Positions 60,508 to 64,000 of a DNA stretch of 64,000 nt are shown here, piece by piece. Origin of the DNA: Nocardia brasiliensis NBRC 14402 (GTDB lineage Bacteria; Actinomycetota; Actinomycetes; Mycobacteriales; Mycobacteriaceae); NCBI RefSeq assembly GCF_000308475.2, contig NZ_BAFT02000063.1, positions 85,741 to 149,740 of the forward strand, read 5' to 3'. Under the pieces are notes generated by a model. The model did no database searches, was not told the origin of the DNA, and saw only the letters and a list, made by a program, of their open reading frames with translations. How positions within the stretch are numbered: the first letter of the stretch is position 1; each line of letters starts with the position of its first letter. Made by a program: the position numbers and the translations under genes.

Positions 60508-61188
60508 TCACGCCGAGCCGGCGTGCTGCCTCGCCCTGACCTCGAAACCGTCACAGAGCGCCGACAGCCCGACGTACAGCAGCTCCTCCTGGGTGAGGTC
60601 GCTGACCCCCGTACCTTCCAGGTCGGCCAGCGCGGGCGGCACCGGATACTGTGATTCTCCTTTCAGCATGGTGCGCAGCCCGTTGTCGCCCTCGGGGTTC
60701 ATGCCTTTGCGTGCCATCAGGGTGGCGCTGATGTGCGGCAGTGTCGCCCCCGAGATGTAGTTCCAGATCGTGAACGCCATCGTGGTGGCCTCGCGCGTGG
60801 AAACATTCAGTTCGGAAAGACCCTCGACCATCCACGCCAGGCACGCCAGACTCTGCGGGCCGAAGCTGTAGCGCGGCGTGGCGAAGGTGAGCAGAACCCA
60901 CGGATGTTGCAGGTAGAGCGCCCAATCGACCTCGGCGGCGATCCGCACCCGGTCCCGCCAGGACCACTGCTGTCCCTCGGGCGACGGATACGGATTGCGG
61001 CGGGCGACCTCGTCGGTCATCGCCGCGAGCAACTCGTCTTTGTTCGCGACGTGCCGGTACAGCGACATGGCGCCGACGCCCATGGTGTCGGCGATCCGGC
61101 GCATCGACAGGGCGTCGAGTCCCTCCTCGTCGGCGAGCGTGATGGCGGTGTCGATGATGGCGGCCCGATTGAGCTTGACCTCAGTCAT
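60508..61188 (-). CDS. TetR family regulator of the adjacent MFS exporter
   Basis: This 226-residue protein has the HTH LDALSMRRIADTMGVGAMSLYRHVANKDELL (about 28-58) and a TetR_C_1-type ligand domain (WALYLQHPWVLLTFATPRYSFGP; TIWNYISGATLPHI). It is divergent from an MFS drug transporter, and a palindrome lies in the shared promoter, the classical TetR-efflux arrangement. The ATG at 61188 is chosen; GTG codons at 61200 and 61206 are alternatives, and 61200 has GGAA six bases upstream. Confidence 0.88.
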   Translation of the reverse strand: MTEVKLNRAAIIDTAITLADEEGLDALSMRRIADTMGVGAMSLYRHVANKDELLAAMTDEVARRNPYPSPEGQQWSWRDRVRIAAEVDWALYLQHPWVLLTFATPRYSFGPQSLACLAWMVEGLSELNVSTREATTMAFTIWNYISGATLPHISATLMARKGMNPEGDNGLRTMLKGESQYPVPPALADLEGTGVSDLTQEELLYVGLSALCDGFEVRARQHAGSA

Positions 61189-61243
61189 CCCATGACTCAC
61201 TTTCACTTCCAGGAGAGGTTGCGTACACTGTACCCGACCTTGT

Positions 61244-61258
61244 GCGTACGGCGTACGC
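61244..61258. promoter_or_regulatory. TetR operator candidate between tetR and MFS gene
   Basis: GCGTACG-G-CGTACGC is a perfect 15-bp palindrome lying between the divergent starts. A second dyad, GTAC-ACT-GTAC, is at 61223-61233. Position and symmetry suit autoregulated control by the adjacent TetR protein. Confidence 0.65.
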
Positions 61259-61280
61259 GAGACGGAGAGGAAATTTCAGG

Positions 61281-62786
61281 ATGACAGACGTCGAGGCCAC
61301 GCGCGCCGCGCAGGCGCCGGCCGCCGGCTCGCGCCGTGCCTGGCTGGGCTTGACGGTATTGCTGCTCCCGGTGCTGCTGGTGTCGATGGACATCTCGGTG
61401 CTGTTCCTGGCCATGCCGACGCTCACCGAGGATCTCGACCCGTCCGCCGCGCAGCAGCTGTGGATCCTCGATATCTACGGCTTCCTCATCGCGGGCCTGC
61501 TGATCACCATGGGCAACCTCGGCGACCGGATCGGGCGGCGCAACATCCTGCTGGCCGGCGCCACCATCTTCGGCATCGCGTCGGTGCTCGCCGCGCTGGC
61601 GCCCAGCTCGGCGGTGCTGATCGCGGCCCGGGCGCTGATGGGCATCGGCGGCGCGACCCTGCTGCCGTCCAGCCTGGCGCTGATCTCGAGCCTGTTCCCC
61701 GACGCCAAGGAGCGTGCGGCGGCGATCGGTGTGTGGACCGCGTTCTTCGCGGGCGGCTCGGCGGTCGGGCCGATCATCGGCGGCGTGCTGCTGCACCAAT
61801 TCTGGTGGGGCTCGGTGTTTCTCATCAACATCCCGGTGCTGTTGATCCTGCTGGCGCTCGGCCCCTTCGTGCTGCCCGAACACCGCGCGGGCGTGCGCGG
61901 ACCGCTGGACCTGCCCAGCGTCGCGCTGTCCATCGGCGGCATCCTGCCGCTGGTGTACGGCATCAAACACGCGGCGGCGGAAGGGATCGACGCCGAATCG
62001 ATCATCATCGCGCTGATCGGCATCGTGGTGCTGATCATCTTCGTGCGCAGGCAGCGCAAACTCGCCGACCCGCTGCTGGATCTGCGGCTGTTCACCCGGG
62101 CCGGATTCTCGGTGGCGATCGGCTCCAGCCTCGTCGGCATGATGTCGCTGGCCGCGCTGAGCTACCTCACCAGCATTTACCTGCAGTCGGTCACCGGTCG
62201 CGATCCGCTCGCCGCGGCGCTGCTCGGTATCCCGATGGCGGTGGCGGTGTTCGTCTTCTCGATGAGCGGCGCGCGGGTCGGCCAGCGCTTCGGCGTCCGC
62301 AACAGTTTCACCTTCGCGCTGGCCGCCGCGGCGGTGGGCAATCTGATGCTGCTCGGCGTCGGCGTGCACGGTGGGCTCTGGTGGTACCTGGTCGGGTCCA
62401 CCATCGCGGGCATCGGTTACGGCATCGCCTTCACCCTGGTGTCCGATGTCGCGGTCTCCTCGGTGCCGCCCGAGCGAGCCGGTTCGGCGGTCGGCATCTC
62501 CGAGACCAGTTTCGAACTCGGCAATTCGCTGGGCCTGGCGCTGCTGGGCTCGCTTGCGGCGCTGATCTTCCGGTCCGGCGGCGACTACGCGGCCACCATC
62601 GGCGAGACCATCCAGAAGGCGAACGGCGACGCGGCGCTCATCGAGTCCGCCCGCCAATCCTTCGTCTCCGGTATGCATATCGCGACCGCGGTGGGCGCGA
62701 CCATCCTCGTCGCCATGGCGATGATCGCCTACTTCGCCTCGCCCCGGCGTCTGGCGCCGGGCGCGGGCGCGGGCGCGGCGCACTGA
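61281..62786 (+). CDS. MFS multidrug transporter, DHA2 (14-helix, QacA/EmrB-like)
   Basis: This 501-residue transporter has about 14 hydrophobic helices. It carries the MFS motif A GNLGDRIGRRNILL, motif B-like ARALMGIGGATLLPSSLALI and motif C-like GGSAVGPIIGGVLLHQFWWGSVFLINIP, as well as MDISVLFLAMPTL in helix 1 with the acidic residue typical of QacA-type proton antiporters. It exports drugs or cationic compounds using the proton gradient. GAGGAA precedes the ATG at 61281. It is divergent from its probable TetR repressor. Confidence 0.92.
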   Translation: MTDVEATRAAQAPAAGSRRAWLGLTVLLLPVLLVSMDISVLFLAMPTLTEDLDPSAAQQLWILDIYGFLIAGLLITMGNLGDRIGRRNILLAGATIFGIASVLAALAPSSAVLIAARALMGIGGATLLPSSLALISSLFPDAKERAAAIGVWTAFFAGGSAVGPIIGGVLLHQFWWGSVFLINIPVLLILLALGPFVLPEHRAGVRGPLDLPSVALSIGGILPLVYGIKHAAAEGIDAESIIIALIGIVVLIIFVRRQRKLADPLLDLRLFTRAGFSVAIGSSLVGMMSLAALSYLTSIYLQSVTGRDPLAAALLGIPMAVAVFVFSMSGARVGQRFGVRNSFTFALAAAAVGNLMLLGVGVHGGLWWYLVGSTIAGIGYGIAFTLVSDVAVSSVPPERAGSAVGISETSFELGNSLGLALLGSLAALIFRSGGDYAATIGETIQKANGDAALIESARQSFVSGMHIATAVGATILVAMAMIAYFASPRRLAPGAGAGAAH

Positions 62787-62790
62787 GCGC

Positions 62791-63660
62791 TCACCGGCGG
62801 AAGGCGCGTTCGAAGAAGCGCTGCACCTGGTTGCGGGTCAGGTTGGTCCAGGCCTGGACGGGGCTGGACCACCAAGGCGCGATCTCGCGCGGCTTGGCCG
62901 TGACGGCGTGGCAGACCAGGTCGGAGGCTTCGTCGACGGTGAGGCCCGGCACCCGGCTGAAATCGGTGGGGGCGCTCATCCTGGTGTGCACGAGCGGCAT
63001 GTAGATCGAGGTGGTGGTGACGCCGTCGCCGGACACCTCGGCGGCGACGCTGCGCAGCCAGACGTCGAAGGCGGATTTCGACGCGCCGTAGGCCGCCCAC
63101 TGCGGCGCGGGCGGCATGAGCACGCCCCAGGTGGAGATGTTGACGATATGACCCTGCTTGCGTTCGCGCATGTCCGGCAGCAGCGCGAGCAGCAGCCGCA
63201 CCGGGCCGAGATAGTTGATGTCGATGGTGCGGGTGAAATCGTGGAAGCGGTCGTAGGACTCGTCGATCGATCGGCGAATCGACTTGCCCGCGTTGTTGAT
63301 CACCACGTCCAGGTGGCCGTGCTCGGCGAGCAGCCCGCGCGCCAGCAACTCGACGGCGTCCATATCGGTGAGGTCGGTGGGATAAACGTGCGCGGTGCCG
63401 CCCTCGGCCGCGATGTCGGCGGCGACCTGCTGCAAGTCGTCGGCCGAACGCGCGACGAGCAGCACGATCGCGCCCGCGGCGCCGAGCTTGCGCGCGCTGG
63501 CCTTGCCGATGCCGTGCGACGCCCCGGTCACCAGCACGACCTTGCCTGCGACCGCCTCGCGCAACGTCTGCTCGCGCGGCCGGGAGGTCGGATACAACAG
63601 CCGGCTCGCCACTCGCTCGGCGAGCGGGCGTCCGTTGCTCTGGGCCGGAGTCTCAGTCAC
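62791..63660 (-). CDS. SDR family oxidoreductase
   Basis: This 289-residue classical SDR has VLVTGASHGIGKASARKLGAAGA (about 42-64), NNAGKSIRRSI, the catalytic Ser in HIVNISTWGVLMPPAPQWAAYGASKSAFDVWLRS with Tyr and Lys, and a C-terminal extension (REIAPWWSSPVQAWTNLTRNQVQRFFERAFRR) that is amphipathic and may touch the membrane. A proposed substrate cannot be given; similar mycobacterial SDRs act on lipids. The GTG start is at 63660. It converges with the MFS gene, leaving 4 bp. Confidence 0.87.
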   Translation of the reverse strand: MTETPAQSNGRPLAERVASRLLYPTSRPREQTLREAVAGKVVLVTGASHGIGKASARKLGAAGAIVLLVARSADDLQQVAADIAAEGGTAHVYPTDLTDMDAVELLARGLLAEHGHLDVVINNAGKSIRRSIDESYDRFHDFTRTIDINYLGPVRLLLALLPDMRERKQGHIVNISTWGVLMPPAPQWAAYGASKSAFDVWLRSVAAEVSGDGVTTTSIYMPLVHTRMSAPTDFSRVPGLTVDEASDLVCHAVTAKPREIAPWWSSPVQAWTNLTRNQVQRFFERAFRR

Positions 63661-63816
63661 CCCTCCGACTTTATTAGCACAGCGTCAATTCGGCGCTCGG
63701 TATCGCGATCACGTTCGGTCCCGGTGCTACCCGCGACGTGCGATATCGTCCGCGCCCGGCCACGTTCGCGGTGACCGGGACACGCTTGCACGACACGCCG
63801 GGCATAAGATCCGTCG

Positions 63817-64000
63817 GTGGGTGAAATCGGTTCGGCGAGTCTGGCGACGTTGTTCGCGTTGGCGGATTCGCGGTTGCCGATCGGCGGGCACGTGCGCTCG
63901 GGCGGGGTGGAGGAGGCGATCGCCTCCGGCGTGGTGCGAGACGTGGTGACGGTCGAACTGTATCTGCGCCGGCGGATCCGGACCTCGGGACTGGTCGCGG
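63817..64000 (+). CDS. ureF: Urease accessory protein UreF, N-terminal part (cut by window edge)
   Basis: The 61 visible residues include LATLFALADSRLPIGGHVRSGGVEEAIASG, the N-terminal signature of UreF, followed by VELYLRRRIRTSGLVA. UreF joins UreG and UreH/UreD in the complex that loads nickel into urease. The gene starts with the GTG at 63817 and leaves the window; the urease structural genes would have to lie outside it, probably upstream elsewhere or beyond the right edge. Confidence 0.85.
   Translation, partial: MGEIGSASLATLFALADSRLPIGGHVRSGGVEEAIASGVVRDVVTVELYLRRRIRTSGLVA

Noticed and set aside
61203..62783. A 526-codon minus-strand frame opposite the MFS gene
   Set aside because: It has no domain and is His/Arg/Gln/Asp-rich, a shadow of the transporter, whose motif order and helices are clear.

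Overview
The window is high-GC actinobacterial DNA, most likely Nocardia or a close mycolic-acid-producing relative. Pointers are the mabA-inhA pair, the arabinomannan/lipomannan mannosyltransferase MptB, a RipA-like wall hydrolase, ESX-type genes (WXG100, EspG) and tandem DUF4189 secreted proteins. Much of it follows the gene order that I recall for M. tuberculosis Rv1456c to Rv1488: ctaA, ABC exporter, mptB, sufR-B-D-C-S-U-T, then (after an insertion) ABC-F and a small HTH protein, then acnR-acn, an Rv1476-like protein, ripA, moxR-DUF58-VWA, fabG1-inhA-hemH, an Rv1486c-like protein, nfeD and stomatin. Accessory genes are inserted between these conserved blocks.

Layout. 1-4.7 kb: left-edge heme A synthase (partial), a two-gene ABC exporter, MptB and a divergent TetR. 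5.1-11.5 kb: complete suf Fe-S assembly operon under SufR, with a recognisable SufR operator overlapping the sufR start codon, ending at a strong terminator. 11.6-13.1 kb: small ArsR operon with paired palindromes in its promoter. 13.2-18.9 kb: orphan ESX-accessory cluster (WXG100-like, WXG-esterase fusion, two lipoproteins, hypothetical, WXG/Pro-Thr-rich protein, EspG-like), without any ESX membrane core. 19.0-20.0 kb: two DUF4189 secreted proteins. 20.0-23.6 kb: MetNIQ methionine importer plus a divergent second MetQ. 23.6-29.8 kb: 2OG oxygenase, coiled-coil protein, unknown protein, GNAT, Ku, lycopene cyclase, SDR. 29.9-31.9 kb: ABC-F and HTH protein. 31.9-35.3 kb: second accessory island, holding a decayed DHFR/RibD-C-like remnant, a two-gene graspetide-like RiPP operon (ATP-grasp ligase plus a candidate substrate protein), a thioesterase and a lysin-B/cutinase-like hydrolase. 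35.3-47.7 kb: acnR-acn with a near-consensus AcnR operator, RipA, MoxR operon, fabG1-inhA, hemH. 47.8-52.9 kb: Q/Y-rich membrane protein, secreted trypsin-like protease, unknown proteins, NfeD and SPFH. 52.9-57.9 kb: sugar-type ABC importer without its ATPase, with a single-chain double permease and a helical-repeat membrane protein, coupled through a 19-codon mini-ORF. 58-64 kb: O-methyltransferase, DEDDh exonuclease, quinone oxidoreductase, TetR/MFS drug exporter, SDR and the start of ureF.

The best candidate for an undescribed system is the operon at 33595-32157 on the minus strand. It has an MvdD-type ATP-grasp ligase directly downstream of a 154-residue protein whose last 28 residues are a Thr/Ser/Lys plus Asp tail like a graspetide core, attached to an unusually large folded-looking leader. 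No tRNA, rRNA, CRISPR array, insertion sequence or prophage module was seen.
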